Positions 19,726 to 30,804 of a stretch of 64,000 nucleotides of DNA are shown here, one piece after another. Below the pieces are notes generated by a model. The model saw only the letters and a list, made by a program, of their open reading frames with translations, did no database searches and had not been told where the DNA came from. How positions within the stretch are numbered: position 1 is the stretch's first letter; the number at the start of each line of letters is the position of its first letter. The translations under genes and the position numbers were made by a program. Location of the stretch: assembly GCA_020186115.1 (NCBI GenBank), contig WSYJ01000009.1, positions 310,001 through 374,000 of the forward strand, in the 5' to 3' direction. This stretch comes from Histomonas meleagridis. Taxonomy: Eukaryota > Parabasalia > Tritrichomonadida > Dientamoebidae.

Positions 19726-20099
19726 AAATGTTTTTGAATTGCATCATTTAAACTTTTTGTTGATCACATAGAATAAATTGAATACAGTTTCATTGGCAGT
19801 TTTCCAATAAGTTCGGGCTTGCACTCACCAAATAAACATTTGCTGAGCCATTACAACTTAATATAACAATTATCCAACCATTATTTTTTACATATTTAAC
19901 AAAATAATTTCTTTAGATTCATTGTCTGCTTTAAATTCTTCTTATTTCTTTATTACGATTATTTCAATAATTATCGATATTTCAAACAAAATATTCTACC
20001 AATCGAAGAAGATAAATGTTGTTTATTTTTTTTTTTTAATGTAATTTAACTATTTCTACAACTTTTTTCAAATGATTACTTTTTAGTTATAAACTTTAA

Positions 20100-20756
20100 A
20101 TAAAACAAATAAATATCATCAACATTAACATCAATTCCTTTTTGTTCAAGAAGTAATTTAACAATTTCGATTCAACCATTTTTAGATTCCCAAATAAGTG
20201 CTGCTTCAAATAGCTTAAATAATTTCCAAATATTATTTTGAATTCTTAGAAAGTTAAAATAAATGTTATATAAAACAAATAAATATCATCAGCATTGATA
20301 TCAATTCCTTTTTGTTCAAGAAGTAATTTAACTATTTCTGTGTGGCCTGTTAAATGCAAAAATTTTTAAATGTTTTCAGTAACATTTACATCAACTAAAT
20401 TTTGCTCAATCATTTTCTCAATTAGATAATATCGTTTGAATATTGCTTATATAATGAGTAAAAACGTTAATGATATTAGAATTATTTTTATTTTGTTCTT
20501 CTTCTTTTCTTTGAATACCTTTAAATATATATTTAAATATAAGTCAGAATATTTTAGGTCTTTTTGCGAAAAAAATGAATAATAAAACAAACTACTAATA
20601 AGTTAAATCATATGAATATGGAAATATTGAATCATATAATTTTATTGCTCTTACAGCAGCTGTAGATAATTCAAGATTTGTATTAATTAGTTTAAAAATA
20701 ATATGTTCAAGCGAAGAAGTTAATTCAGTACTGTCAATATGACTGCTTGAATCTCA
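20100..20756 (-). pseudogene. Ankyrin-repeat protein pseudogene
   Basis: The minus strand holds clear ankyrin pieces: ALIWESKNG, stop, IEIVKLLLEQKGID (20120-20210), then HLTGHTEIVKLLLEQKGID (20290-20355), then LIEKMIEQNLVDVNV (20380-20430). Upstream is a coherent non-repeat stretch (STELTSSLEHIIFKLI, about 20650-20750) as found before the repeats in trichomonad ankyrin proteins. A TGA replaces the His of the GH motif and frames shift between pieces. Two 60-base blocks (20101-20160 and 20271-20330) are nearly identical. The remainder of the 19726-20836 interval is AT-rich. Confidence 0.8.
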
Positions 20757-20836
20757 TGGCTATCAAGCTAGCTTTCTTTGATAAGGTCAAAATACATTAG
20801 TATTAACGTTCTCTCTTTATTAAAAACCGTTTAAGT

Positions 20837-21514
20837 ATGCTGCTGTTCTGCACAATTTTATGTTTAAAGTGGAACACAGAATTTTTGAACTACACAGACG
20901 AAGATATATCAAAATACATGAGGAATAAAGAAGAGAAAAAATCACTATTTTTATATTTTGGAAATTCTGATTTAAAAAAGCATCGCAAATTGATTGAAAT
21001 TTTAAACATGGTTTGCGATGAGGCTAACATGTACACCAAATTTGGATATGTTGATGTTGATTATAATTTAAAGATTACAAAATATTATGGAATTAATACT
21101 TTTCCATCAATAATACTTTTTACAAAAAAAGGCCCAACAGTTTATAAGGGAGAAGTAAGAGTAAATTCGATTTTGCGCTTTATTGTTTCCAATATGGAGA
21201 AAAACATTTTTCCTATTGATGAAAAATGGTCGATTTCCAAAGATAATTACATTGCTTTGTTCCACAAAACATTTGTGGCCCCTCCTTGTTTCATTGCACT
21301 TTCGTCACAATACATTGGGACAAACATAAAATTTGGATTTGCATCTTCAGAAGAAATATTTGATATTTTTGGAGTTAATTCAACACCGCAACTTCTGATA
21401 TCCAAAAAAGGTATTCAACAGTTTGTACCTGACTTTGCTATTTATAATTTGACATTTTCAGATCTTCAAACTTTACTTATCAAATACTTTCCACAGGCTC
21501 AAGAAGAGTTGTAA
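20837..21514 (+). CDS. Secreted/ER thioredoxin-fold protein lacking CxxC
   Basis: A 225-residue protein with a short signal peptide (MLLFCTILCL). The first thioredoxin-like domain (about 25-115) has the cis-Pro loop INTFPSIILF and the following KGE turn, but where PDI has WCxxC it reads FGNSDLKKH, so it cannot do thiol-disulfide exchange. A second, weaker domain ends with a similar FGVNSTPQLL. Non-catalytic thioredoxin folds in the ER usually act as chaperone or binding modules. No KDEL-type signal is visible (C-terminus QEEL), although QEEL is loosely similar. The AACCGTTT box 5-12 bases before the ATG is an M3 match on the opposite strand. Confidence 0.7.
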   Translation: MLLFCTILCLKWNTEFLNYTDEDISKYMRNKEEKKSLFLYFGNSDLKKHRKLIEILNMVCDEANMYTKFGYVDVDYNLKITKYYGINTFPSIILFTKKGPTVYKGEVRVNSILRFIVSNMEKNIFPIDEKWSISKDNYIALFHKTFVAPPCFIALSSQYIGTNIKFGFASSEEIFDIFGVNSTPQLLISKKGIQQFVPDFAIYNLTFSDLQTLLIKYFPQAQEEL

Positions 21515-21757
21515 TGTTTTTTGTGAATAAAAATGTAGAGGAAACAATTGAACATTAATAATATATTCATAATTTTTTTTAAAAATAACATGTTTTATTC
21601 ACAACCTCATAGTCCTAAGCAATTTGGTTTCAAGTACTCTTCTTCAATAATTAACATGTTAAGCAATGATTTTTTTTGATGTAAAGTATTCAAACTATAA
21701 ATTCAATATGATCGTTTAGGTACGTTATTTTCAAACGGTCAATTTTGAAATGGAGGA

Positions 21758-23110
21758 ATGAGCGCTTCCCCAGGAAAACCCATTTTGATATCAGAAAGAT
21801 CTCCAGAAAAGCCAAAAACATTAAAAATAGAAAATGATTATTTACAAAGTAAATTAACAGAAAAAAAGAATATATTTGAAATACATGAATCTCAAACCCA
21901 GCGACTATCTGAACTTTCATCACTTCTAAGACAGTTGATATGTGACTTTCAAAGTGAAGGAGATTTAAAATTTGATGATTTTGAAAGAAACCAAGATCTT
22001 GAACCCAAAAAGGCCATATCGATCATTCGGAATGGGTTGAGCAAATTTCTTAATTATCACGAGAAACTTAAATCGAGTTATGAGCTTGAATTTTCACGAA
22101 ATTTGTTTGAATTAAATCAGAAGCTTGATGCCAAAAGGTTCGAATTAGCAGCTGAAGAATCTCTTTTATTAGAAGCGCAACAAGAATCTGTTCATAAGCA
22201 AAAGATCATTGATACAATAATAAATGAAAAGAAGATAATTGAACAAACTATTCAACTAAAGCAATCATCACTTAATCGACGCAAAGCGTCCAGTTCCCGC
22301 GATATTTCTCTTATCAATGATCAACTAAATAATGCAATTCAAAATCAAAATCGATCAGAATCATTACTTGTCAGTGAAGAAGTCGAAATCCATTCCAAGA
22401 ATGCTCAGATTTCGGAACGGAACACTCTTTATTCACAGCGCCAACAATCGCATCAAGACTCTCTGAAAAAAGTGACACGTCTTCGCAATGAATATCAAAA
22501 AGAAAGTCATCAACATAATATTACGCGATCATTATTAGATCAATCTAAAGAAGAACTTTTTTCATTAAAGCGAACAATTGAATCATATCGAAACAATCTT
22601 AAAACTCAAGAACTTTATAATACTGAAATTGATAATCAAAGATTAAAATCGGTAATTAATATTGAGAAAGATGAATTTGAAGACAAAATGAAAATGCAAA
22701 TTAATTATCAGAAAGAATTAGAAGAAGAAATTAATAAATTAAATCATCGAATTGACTTATTAAATAATCAATTAACACAATCGGAACAAAAATTACAAAC
22801 ATTACTAATGAAAATTCCGGACTTTGTACAACTAAAACAAGCATTGGATAATTCATTGGAAAGTTCAAAGAAATATAAAGAATTCGTACAAAAGAGAAAA
22901 TATGTTTTGGATGAAATTCAAGAACGAAACAGAATTTTGGAGATGCAGAAGATCCAAGAAAGCAAAGACAGGATGAAGCTGCTGAATACACTAATGCCGT
23001 CGAAAGAAGCTGAAAAAGAAAACGAGTTAAAAATTGAGGAACTGATCGAAGAGAGCCAGAAAAACCAAAAAGAAATGGATGAACTGATAGAAGAGATTGG
23101 AATGAAATGA
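21758..23110 (+). CDS. Coiled-coil protein
   Basis: A 450-residue protein. A short disordered N-terminus with a Pro/Ser stretch (LISERSPEKPKTL) precedes almost continuous coiled coil from about residue 30 to the end, rich in Glu, Gln, Lys and Ser. No globular domain or targeting signal is seen. Such proteins in trichomonads are often cytoskeletal (axostyle, basal body, flagellum), but nothing here fixes the site. An AAACGGTC box lies about 20 bases before the ATG. A tiny upstream ATG overlaps the start (ATGGAGGAATGA). Confidence 0.75.
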   Translation: MSASPGKPILISERSPEKPKTLKIENDYLQSKLTEKKNIFEIHESQTQRLSELSSLLRQLICDFQSEGDLKFDDFERNQDLEPKKAISIIRNGLSKFLNYHEKLKSSYELEFSRNLFELNQKLDAKRFELAAEESLLLEAQQESVHKQKIIDTIINEKKIIEQTIQLKQSSLNRRKASSSRDISLINDQLNNAIQNQNRSESLLVSEEVEIHSKNAQISERNTLYSQRQQSHQDSLKKVTRLRNEYQKESHQHNITRSLLDQSKEELFSLKRTIESYRNNLKTQELYNTEIDNQRLKSVINIEKDEFEDKMKMQINYQKELEEEINKLNHRIDLLNNQLTQSEQKLQTLLMKIPDFVQLKQALDNSLESSKKYKEFVQKRKYVLDEIQERNRILEMQKIQESKDRMKLLNTLMPSKEAEKENELKIEELIEESQKNQKEMDELIEEIGMK

Positions 23111-23319
23111 AATTTGTTAATAAAAATTGTTTTATTTCATAATTCAAATTCTCTTGTTAAAAATTTTTTTTTCATTAAAAAGTAATTTACTTTAGAAAGA
23201 ATAAATGCAGAATTCGATGTGAATAAAAAATAATTTTCATTATACAAAAAAATTTTTAAGTATTTTTCAATAAATATTTTTCATATGTCATTATAAAAAC
23301 AAATTCAAAATTCCTTTTT

Positions 23320-26300
23320 TTATTTTGTAAGTACCTCTTTGATCAACAAAAACAATCCATTCATTCTATCGTTTTTGACTTCACTTTTCAGTTCATTTTC
23401 GCACATTTCGCATAAACCTTTCAATTCATCTTCAAACGGTTTCTTTGGTATATTGCAACTTTTCACCACTTCCAACACGTCAATAATTTCATTACAATAT
23501 TTATCAAATTCCGAATTTCCTTCGAACTCCAACATTATATCCTTCATAATATTAATATTTGTTAATACTTTTCTTTGAACGATTTCGATTATTTCTTTAT
23601 TATCTTTGACTACTTCCATATATTTATTTAAGTATTTTATAACTATATTATATTTCCCATTAATTTCTTGATTAATTATTGAGTATGCGAAATTCTGTGA
23701 GAACAACATATTTTGACAATTTTCGCACAAAAATTCAAAGCTCAGTTCAAATGCGTTCAAATCATTCTGAGCCGATTCAATAAGTAATTCAATTGAGTCC
23801 ATCGTCTTCTCAATCAGCAAATATTTTGTCAGATACAACCAGTCTCCTTTATAATTATAAACTTTTTTGAACTCATCGAATTTCGGCTTATATTCATAAA
23901 CTAAATTCCAAATATTCTCTCTACCAGTTTTAGTAATACCTGGTGAATTCAAAAGGGATATAATTTGCGAAATATTTTTCACGTTTGAAGTGTTTTCATT
24001 ATATAAAAATGTTTTTTCTATTAATGTTCCTAATGAGAAATATTGTTTCTTGTTAACAGCTGTCCATAAGTAATCCAAAATTGGTAATTTCTTATTAACG
24101 CATTCAAGGATTATTAAGACCGCCGATAAAAATGTATTTGCGCAATCGTATAAATTATCTTTCACATAATTATATATTAAATCCGGCTTTTTACTTGTGA
24201 AATTCCATAAATATTTGGCAAAGATATTATACTGTAAAATAATAATTTGATTCGATGTGAATATATAATAATCCAAAAAACTTAAAATGAATTCATCAGA
24301 AGGATTAAATGTTATTAACAAAGGTTCTAATATTTCGAAGAATCGAATTGATCTTGAAACGACATTACCTAAAGGCTTTAATTCCTTTGGGAATATTTTT
24401 ACAATTAATTCGTTTGATAAGTTCATTTGAATTCTAAACATTGATATAATTAATTGCATAACATGATAATCGAAATCATTTGCAATTTTAATTAATTCAT
24501 TCATAAAATTGATATAAATTTCATTAATGTTTGGTATCTTAACAATTACATTTAATTTATCAATGACTTCAATCATTTGTACTCCTATCGCATGATTATA
24601 ATCATTAACCTCTTTAATTTTTGTGATTTTCTCTATCAAATTAGGTATCTTATCAATCAAATATATTAAAATGACGGATGAAATCGATTTAATCATTTCA
24701 TCAACTTCTTTATATTCTAATTCTAATGAACCAAATGTTTTTATTAATTCATGTTCAGGGAACTTTGGTAAATTGGAAAATATTTCATTTTGGACTAAAA
24801 ATGCTATTGCATATTCAGCAGCAATTCGACAATTTAATATATCATTAGTTAACATATTAAATAACCATTTCGAATAATTCTCTAATATTAATTGTCTTAA
24901 AGGTGTATGTTTAATCATTACACAAATTGCACAACATAAATCAAAATCATTAAAACTTCGTTCTCCAATCATTAAATTAATATTTGGTATAATATCAAAT
25001 GCATTTTCTCGGAAATAATTAAACAAAACTGAAATTAGTTTAAATGGCGGCGAAAATATTCCATAATTTTGTGAATATTCAAGTAACTTTAAACTAACTT
25101 CTGATTGATTTTCAAATGTTTTTATTAAATTGATATATGAAAATATTGTTGTACGTGATTTTAGATAATGTAAAATGAATTCATTATCAATAAAATATTG
25201 TTGGAACTTTTGTGGTATTTTAATTACATAAAGTAAATCAAATAATCCATTAAATGTTATTCGATTATAAAACTTTTCTTCGAATTTATCAGAGTTTTTA
25301 CTTTCAATGTAATTAGGTATATCAATACATATTAATTTCGATATTATATATGAAAGATTATATTGATTTGCATATTGTAAATATTTTGTTGAATTCTTTA
25401 ATATATATGAAATTAATGTAAATGTTTGATCAAATACTTGATAATAACTTATAATAGTTTTTATCGAATTAAATAATCGTTTAATGAATTCAATTGGTAA
25501 TAAATTACAATCAATTAATTCAATGATTTGTAATGATCCATTTCTTAAATCTAATTCAGGTGAATATATTAATGAATATTCAAATGATCCATTTGTTAAA
25601 TATTTAATTAAGAATTGTAATATTTGTGGGTTTTCTACAATTTTATTGATTAATTTATTCGAAAATTCTTTTGCTTTTTTAACATAATTAGTAAATGGAT
25701 ATGTATCAAAATAATAACTTAATGATATACATACAAATAAATTGTTTTTAGATTCGGCTAAATTATTCATAAACTTAGAATATGAACTTGAACAAAATAG
25801 TCGATATTCATCTTTCATATTTGATTCTTCATTAATTTCATCAATTAAATTATCCGGAATTTTAGGCTTTTTAATATTTAAGTTATTATTTAATGTATCA
25901 ATTCGATCATAAAATAATATATAAGCAGAAGCAGATTTTGATTTCTTACCATATATCATATTAAATATATCATTTAATTTCACTTCTGTTACATCATTAT
26001 CATTATATAAATACCATTTTTCTGTTTTCGATTCTCTATCTTTAATAAATGATGTATAATGTCCAAAATCTGCATTTCCAATATGCATTATAATTCCAGA
26101 TAATTTATATTTCGTTTCTTGATTTTTATTACTTGTATAATCAATTAAATCTAAATCAATTGGAAATTCAAATATCGAATTAACTTTAACTTTTCTAAAT
26201 GTTTCATAATTATAATTAAATCGTGATAATTGGATAATTAAATAAGGTGGTAAATTACCTAATGATATGAACTTTTTAGCATCAATATTCTTCTTTAATT

Positions 26301-29300
26301 CTTCTGAATGATATTGATTTTTACCAGTTAAAAAGTCCGGTTTTTGTATTTTATCAAACGCTTCTTTATAATAATTAATTCCTTGAATAGGTAATGTAAA
26401 TGTATAAAATGGTTGTGTATTTTCTGTCGAGAACTTTTCTGTTATTCCTTCAATATGATTTATCATTGTTCCTCTAAATAATGATTGAATAAATCCTTTT
26501 TGTAAAGAATTCTCAAATTTATCTAAAATGACTTCTAAAAATTCACATGCATCTTGTTGTTCATAAGGATTAATCGGTTCTCCATCCCAACCAACAAATT
26601 TCTCAACTAATAATTCTGGTGATGCTACTTGTCCATTCTTTAAATACATATGAGCAAATAAATTTTGTAATTCAAGAATTTCTTCACTATCTCCATCATA
26701 TTCTAAAATAGTATTACGTAAAATTGGTATTGCATAAAATTGTTGTAAAGTAGAATTTAAAAAACATGTTGCGCCTAAGTTTTCTAATCCTGATTTACCT
26801 GTAGGTGATATAATGATTGAATCTCCATCAATATTCCATTCATCATATGGCATTCGATTATTATGTATTTTACTTAAATGAATTAAAAGTATTTTATTTT
26901 GTAAATATGTTAAACATTTAATAGCTGAATCAAAACAATTTTTCTTTTTCTCACGTGAATCAATATTTAAATATCGATCAATTAATGAATTTGTAAAATA
27001 AATTTGATCTTCTTTAGTTATCATATTTAATTCAAGCATTTTAGATAAGATTTCTAATAATGCAGAGTTCTCGATTGATGATTCTTGTTTAATAATTTGT
27101 AATAATTCTTCCGAATATTTATCGATATGTGGAATCATTGAAATGAAATAATATTTTGATATTTCTTTGTTTTGTTCATATTTTGGTAATAATTCTAAAA
27201 AGTAATCAAATGGAATTTTAATAGTTGAAAAGAATTTAGATGAAAGTTTTCGAATATTTTTATTTTGATGGAATAATAATTGTTCTAATATATTTATCAT
27301 ATTATTTGGTAATTCTGGTTCATTAAATAATTTGGATAATGAAGTTAAAAATAAAATTGTTGAAATAAAATCATTTTCTTCATTTAAATCAGATAATTTT
27401 GTTAAAATTGGTATTATATTTATAAATATTAATTTCGAATATTTTAATTTCATTTCTTCCGTCATTCCTTTATCTATAAATTGTATTATTTTTGGTTCTA
27501 ATTGTATTATATTTGATGATTCAATTAAATAAGTAAATCCTCCAGTTTTATCAAAGTTTAATCTAAATTCTTCAGTAAAATGTGTATAAATTGCTTCGAA
27601 GTTATATAAAAATACTTCTGGATATTCACGTGGTAATAATAAATTATAATCATAAGTTTTCCTAAAGTTGATTTGATTTAATTGTATTAATGTTTTAGAT
27701 ATTGTTGGTAAATAATCTAAAAGTTCTTTAACTTCTTCATAACCTTCTTTTAATAAATCAATTAATTGATCCATTAAAGGAGATCGTGATATTAAAATAG
27801 ATGGAATACATTCTCTAATATGATTATATTTATTATTAATATTAGAACTCATTAATGTTAATTTAATTGCTTTAGTTTTATTAGCAACTTCTTTAATTGT
27901 TTTCTTAATATCTAATAAAACTTTATTCTTATATAATACAAATGAATTTAATGGTATCATCGAAATAGTAGAAATTCGATTCATTAATGCACTAATTGTC
28001 ATATTTTCAGGTAAATCAAATGATAATTCTGATGGTAAATTCCTACCAAGAATATCTACATGAATATTCTCATGTTTTTTAGATGAATGTCTTTTAATAT
28101 TAAATGAATCAATATCAATTAATCTTTCGATTTCATTAATAAATGATTTTAATAAAAGTATTATTGATTTCTTATTTTTCGATATTTGTAATTTTTGTAT
28201 ACATTTCTGTATAAATGTTGTCATCATTGTATAATCTGTTAATACAATTCCATCATTTAATGAGTAAACACTTGATAAAAATTGTGAAAATTCATTTGTG
28301 TAATTGGTATCTAATTCTATCATATGCCATAATAAATTTTCTCGTTTAAATGGTAAACTTTTTAATACTTTTTCAACTTCCATTTTATTTTCAAAGTATA
28401 CAATGATTTTACATAAACGAAATACATTTTGATCAACTTCTTCTTTTTGTAAATTAATTAATAACTCTTCTAAATAATCAATTGATATTAATGATTTAGA
28501 TATTAATGGTGTTAATGATGGTACAAAGTTTGGATTTGATTTAAATGAATAAAATAATTTCTTGACTTGTTCATTAGGGATTTCAAAATGATTATAATAA
28601 CATAAATGTGTAATAAATGATAAAATTATTTTTACATTATTATCATCATTTAATGTATTAGTTAATAAATCAATAGCTTCGATTAAATAGAAATTAACTT
28701 TATCAATTGGTATCTTATGATCTTTAAATGTTGGTGTAATTAATTTAATTAAAAAAATCGATTTCGAATTCGCTAAGTTATTCAGAATTTCTTCGAATTT
28801 TTCATCATCTAAATGTAAGTTAATAATTTTCGGTAATATCCCTTCAACTATCTCTTGTAATTTCTTATCATTATTATTCTCAAAACAAAAATTAAATAAA
28901 CAATCTCGAACCTTATAAAATGATTCTTTCGCATCTTCACGTTTTCCAAGTGATTCACATAAATCACCTAAAAATGAAAACCATTGCTCCGTTTTATCAG
29001 TCGGATTTAAACACATATCTACAAAATCATTAATTTTATCGGATGGTAATGTAAATGCAACTGATGAAAATATTTTAAAAAAGTTTCGTAAATCATCAGA
29101 ATGTTGAAATGAATGAAGATTCCATAAATTTAATAATAATTCATTCGAAATAAGATCATGTCTTGCTAAGATTGATAAGCTCTTTGAGATTTGTGGTGAT
29201 AAATCAGGATGAATGGTTTGTAAAGAAAAGATTTTCAAACCGTCGGTTTCTCTGAAAAAGTTGACGGTAGAATCTAACGTCTCCTCATTCCCTAACATGC

Positions 29301-30042
29301 CAATAATCTCTTTGAATCCTGTTTGTTGCTTCTCAAAAATATCGGACTGTGCAAATAAAACCCATATGCTAAGCCATGTGAAACAAAATGATTGTGGAAT
29401 TTCAAAATCAAAATTAAGTGATAAAGAATTATAAATGTCAAGGATAGTAGACGTAGGTGATCGAGGTTGTTGTTTAACAATATCAAGGACATTGTTTGAT
29501 GTGATTTCCGCAAATTCATCTTTATTAAAATCTTGTATGTAAATACTAATGTCGGAACAAATATTAAATAGAACATCGAGAAGCTTAAGAGAATTTACAC
29601 CTTTTTTGATCGCATCATATGATGAATCATATAAATCACAATCAACACATAGCTGAATAATACTTTTGTAAGGAATAAATTTATAGATTGGAAATGTTGA
29701 TGTGCCAATAATTGAGTAAGCACACATAATAATCTTTTCATCTAATATGGAAATTCCGTAATTACCAAGCTTGAAAATAAGTTTGAAAAAATCATGGATT
29801 TTATCTTTTGATTCTTCATCTACATTAGTCAAGTTCAAGATCCTAAAGATTATTTCCTTTCGTAGTTTTTTAATAAAAAGATCTTGAAATGATACTAAAT
29901 CATTTGGAAGAGAACCAGTATCAATTATTGAACAAACAAGTTCTTCAATTTTTGGAATACATGCCTTGAATTGCTTCGCACTGTTAAGTGATGTATATAA
30001 TGTTGAAAGCCAATTCTCAAAGTTTTCTTTCCGATTTTCCAT
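23320..30042 (-). CDS. Giant ubiquitin-specific protease (USP34/USP9X type)
   Basis: A 2240-residue protein. Residues 1 to about 650 are helical-repeat. A ubiquitin-like segment is at about 655-735 (LPENMTISALMNRIS), as in USP9X and USP34. The USP core runs from about 1083 to 1440: Cys box GLENLGATCFLNSTLQ (Cys1093), then FEFPIDLDL, His box GHYTSFIKD (His1328) and WYLYNDNDV. The remaining 800 residues are again alpha-solenoid. The catalytic residues are intact, so it should remove ubiquitin from substrates. The two CxxC zinc pairs of the fingers are missing (YHSEELKKN where relatives have YHCEKC). The ATG at 30040-30042 is clear, with an AACGGTC box just upstream; the stop is TAAAA. Confidence 0.92.
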   Translation of the reverse strand: MENRKENFENWLSTLYTSLNSAKQFKACIPKIEELVCSIIDTGSLPNDLVSFQDLFIKKLRKEIIFRILNLTNVDEESKDKIHDFFKLIFKLGNYGISILDEKIIMCAYSIIGTSTFPIYKFIPYKSIIQLCVDCDLYDSSYDAIKKGVNSLKLLDVLFNICSDISIYIQDFNKDEFAEITSNNVLDIVKQQPRSPTSTILDIYNSLSLNFDFEIPQSFCFTWLSIWVLFAQSDIFEKQQTGFKEIIGMLGNEETLDSTVNFFRETDGLKIFSLQTIHPDLSPQISKSLSILARHDLISNELLLNLWNLHSFQHSDDLRNFFKIFSSVAFTLPSDKINDFVDMCLNPTDKTEQWFSFLGDLCESLGKREDAKESFYKVRDCLFNFCFENNNDKKLQEIVEGILPKIINLHLDDEKFEEILNNLANSKSIFLIKLITPTFKDHKIPIDKVNFYLIEAIDLLTNTLNDDNNVKIILSFITHLCYYNHFEIPNEQVKKLFYSFKSNPNFVPSLTPLISKSLISIDYLEELLINLQKEEVDQNVFRLCKIIVYFENKMEVEKVLKSLPFKRENLLWHMIELDTNYTNEFSQFLSSVYSLNDGIVLTDYTMMTTFIQKCIQKLQISKNKKSIILLLKSFINEIERLIDIDSFNIKRHSSKKHENIHVDILGRNLPSELSFDLPENMTISALMNRISTISMIPLNSFVLYKNKVLLDIKKTIKEVANKTKAIKLTLMSSNINNKYNHIRECIPSILISRSPLMDQLIDLLKEGYEEVKELLDYLPTISKTLIQLNQINFRKTYDYNLLLPREYPEVFLYNFEAIYTHFTEEFRLNFDKTGGFTYLIESSNIIQLEPKIIQFIDKGMTEEMKLKYSKLIFINIIPILTKLSDLNEENDFISTILFLTSLSKLFNEPELPNNMINILEQLLFHQNKNIRKLSSKFFSTIKIPFDYFLELLPKYEQNKEISKYYFISMIPHIDKYSEELLQIIKQESSIENSALLEILSKMLELNMITKEDQIYFTNSLIDRYLNIDSREKKKNCFDSAIKCLTYLQNKILLIHLSKIHNNRMPYDEWNIDGDSIIISPTGKSGLENLGATCFLNSTLQQFYAIPILRNTILEYDGDSEEILELQNLFAHMYLKNGQVASPELLVEKFVGWDGEPINPYEQQDACEFLEVILDKFENSLQKGFIQSLFRGTMINHIEGITEKFSTENTQPFYTFTLPIQGINYYKEAFDKIQKPDFLTGKNQYHSEELKKNIDAKKFISLGNLPPYLIIQLSRFNYNYETFRKVKVNSIFEFPIDLDLIDYTSNKNQETKYKLSGIIMHIGNADFGHYTSFIKDRESKTEKWYLYNDNDVTEVKLNDIFNMIYGKKSKSASAYILFYDRIDTLNNNLNIKKPKIPDNLIDEINEESNMKDEYRLFCSSSYSKFMNNLAESKNNLFVCISLSYYFDTYPFTNYVKKAKEFSNKLINKIVENPQILQFLIKYLTNGSFEYSLIYSPELDLRNGSLQIIELIDCNLLPIEFIKRLFNSIKTIISYYQVFDQTFTLISYILKNSTKYLQYANQYNLSYIISKLICIDIPNYIESKNSDKFEEKFYNRITFNGLFDLLYVIKIPQKFQQYFIDNEFILHYLKSRTTIFSYINLIKTFENQSEVSLKLLEYSQNYGIFSPPFKLISVLFNYFRENAFDIIPNINLMIGERSFNDFDLCCAICVMIKHTPLRQLILENYSKWLFNMLTNDILNCRIAAEYAIAFLVQNEIFSNLPKFPEHELIKTFGSLELEYKEVDEMIKSISSVILIYLIDKIPNLIEKITKIKEVNDYNHAIGVQMIEVIDKLNVIVKIPNINEIYINFMNELIKIANDFDYHVMQLIISMFRIQMNLSNELIVKIFPKELKPLGNVVSRSIRFFEILEPLLITFNPSDEFILSFLDYYIFTSNQIIILQYNIFAKYLWNFTSKKPDLIYNYVKDNLYDCANTFLSAVLIILECVNKKLPILDYLWTAVNKKQYFSLGTLIEKTFLYNENTSNVKNISQIISLLNSPGITKTGRENIWNLVYEYKPKFDEFKKVYNYKGDWLYLTKYLLIEKTMDSIELLIESAQNDLNAFELSFEFLCENCQNMLFSQNFAYSIINQEINGKYNIVIKYLNKYMEVVKDNKEIIEIVQRKVLTNINIMKDIMLEFEGNSEFDKYCNEIIDVLEVVKSCNIPKKPFEDELKGLCEMCENELKSEVKNDRMNGLFLLIKEVLTK

Positions 30043-30330
30043 TTGAAACGACCGTTTAAAAGCCTGTCATTTTACTTGTCATATTTTCAAAATTTAAAAT
30101 TAAAAAATCCTTATTCACACTATTTTTCTTACTATAATATCATCTAAAACAACAATGTTTCTGTTTTGAGTTAAAGGAAAAAAAATCATAATAATTTTAT
30201 TTATTTTGATTTTGGGAATTAAACATTTAATTCATATTTATGACTTACACAAGAAAACTAAAACACTTTATATTATAAATAATTAAATATTTTTTTTTTT
30301 TAAAAAAATGATGATTTCAAAATATCTAGT

Positions 30331-30804
30331 TTAGGCTCGGAACTTAGGGAAATAAGATGGTATCTTCATTCTGAAGAGTTGGAATGCAAGAAACATCCAT
30401 ATTGGAGTTGAACAACCAAACAATCCCATGAATTTTACAAACTCTCCTTTATCCTTATCATGTTCATGTGACATGGCATAGAAAGCTGCAATAACTGATG
30501 CTGCTCCAAGAGTATAAACAAATGAACATAAAATTCCTTCGGCTAATAATTGAGAACTAAGACCTCCTTGAGTATCAATCCATGTTTGATATATCTGACC
30601 ATTTTGGTTTCTTGCATAACCGAATAAAGGCATATTATTAACATAGCAAAAGATAAATCCACCAACAATCACGAAAAATGATATAAATACAAGGGTAGTT
30701 GTGACAGCTGTTGATGGCATCTTGATTGTAGAAATTGGTGTCTCTACAACTGGTGCCTTGAAAAACTTCTTGAATGGTATTAGAAGAGTTTCAGATAAAG
30801 GCAT
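30331..30804 (-). CDS. OSTC: Oligosaccharyltransferase subunit OSTC/DC2
   Basis: A 157-residue protein from ATG 30802-30804; the longer frame upstream starts with GTG only. It has the OSTC/DC2 pattern: MPS at the start of helix 1 (MPSTAVTTTLVFISFF), the GGFIF turn, a luminal loop (YQTWIDTQGG), helix 2 with LAEGILCSFVYTLGAA, and helix 3 ending in the diagnostic FRMKIPSYF (human FMRMKLPGYL). It is a three-TM ER protein that attaches the STT3A catalytic subunit to the translocon for co-translational N-glycosylation. The N-terminal KKFFKAP matches the family's basic start. It shares a short divergent promoter region with the next gene. The stop is TAAA. Confidence 0.88.
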   Translation of the reverse strand: MPLSETLLIPFKKFFKAPVVETPISTIKMPSTAVTTTLVFISFFVIVGGFIFCYVNNMPLFGYARNQNGQIYQTWIDTQGGLSSQLLAEGILCSFVYTLGAASVIAAFYAMSHEHDKDKGEFVKFMGLFGCSTPIWMFLAFQLFRMKIPSYFPKFRA

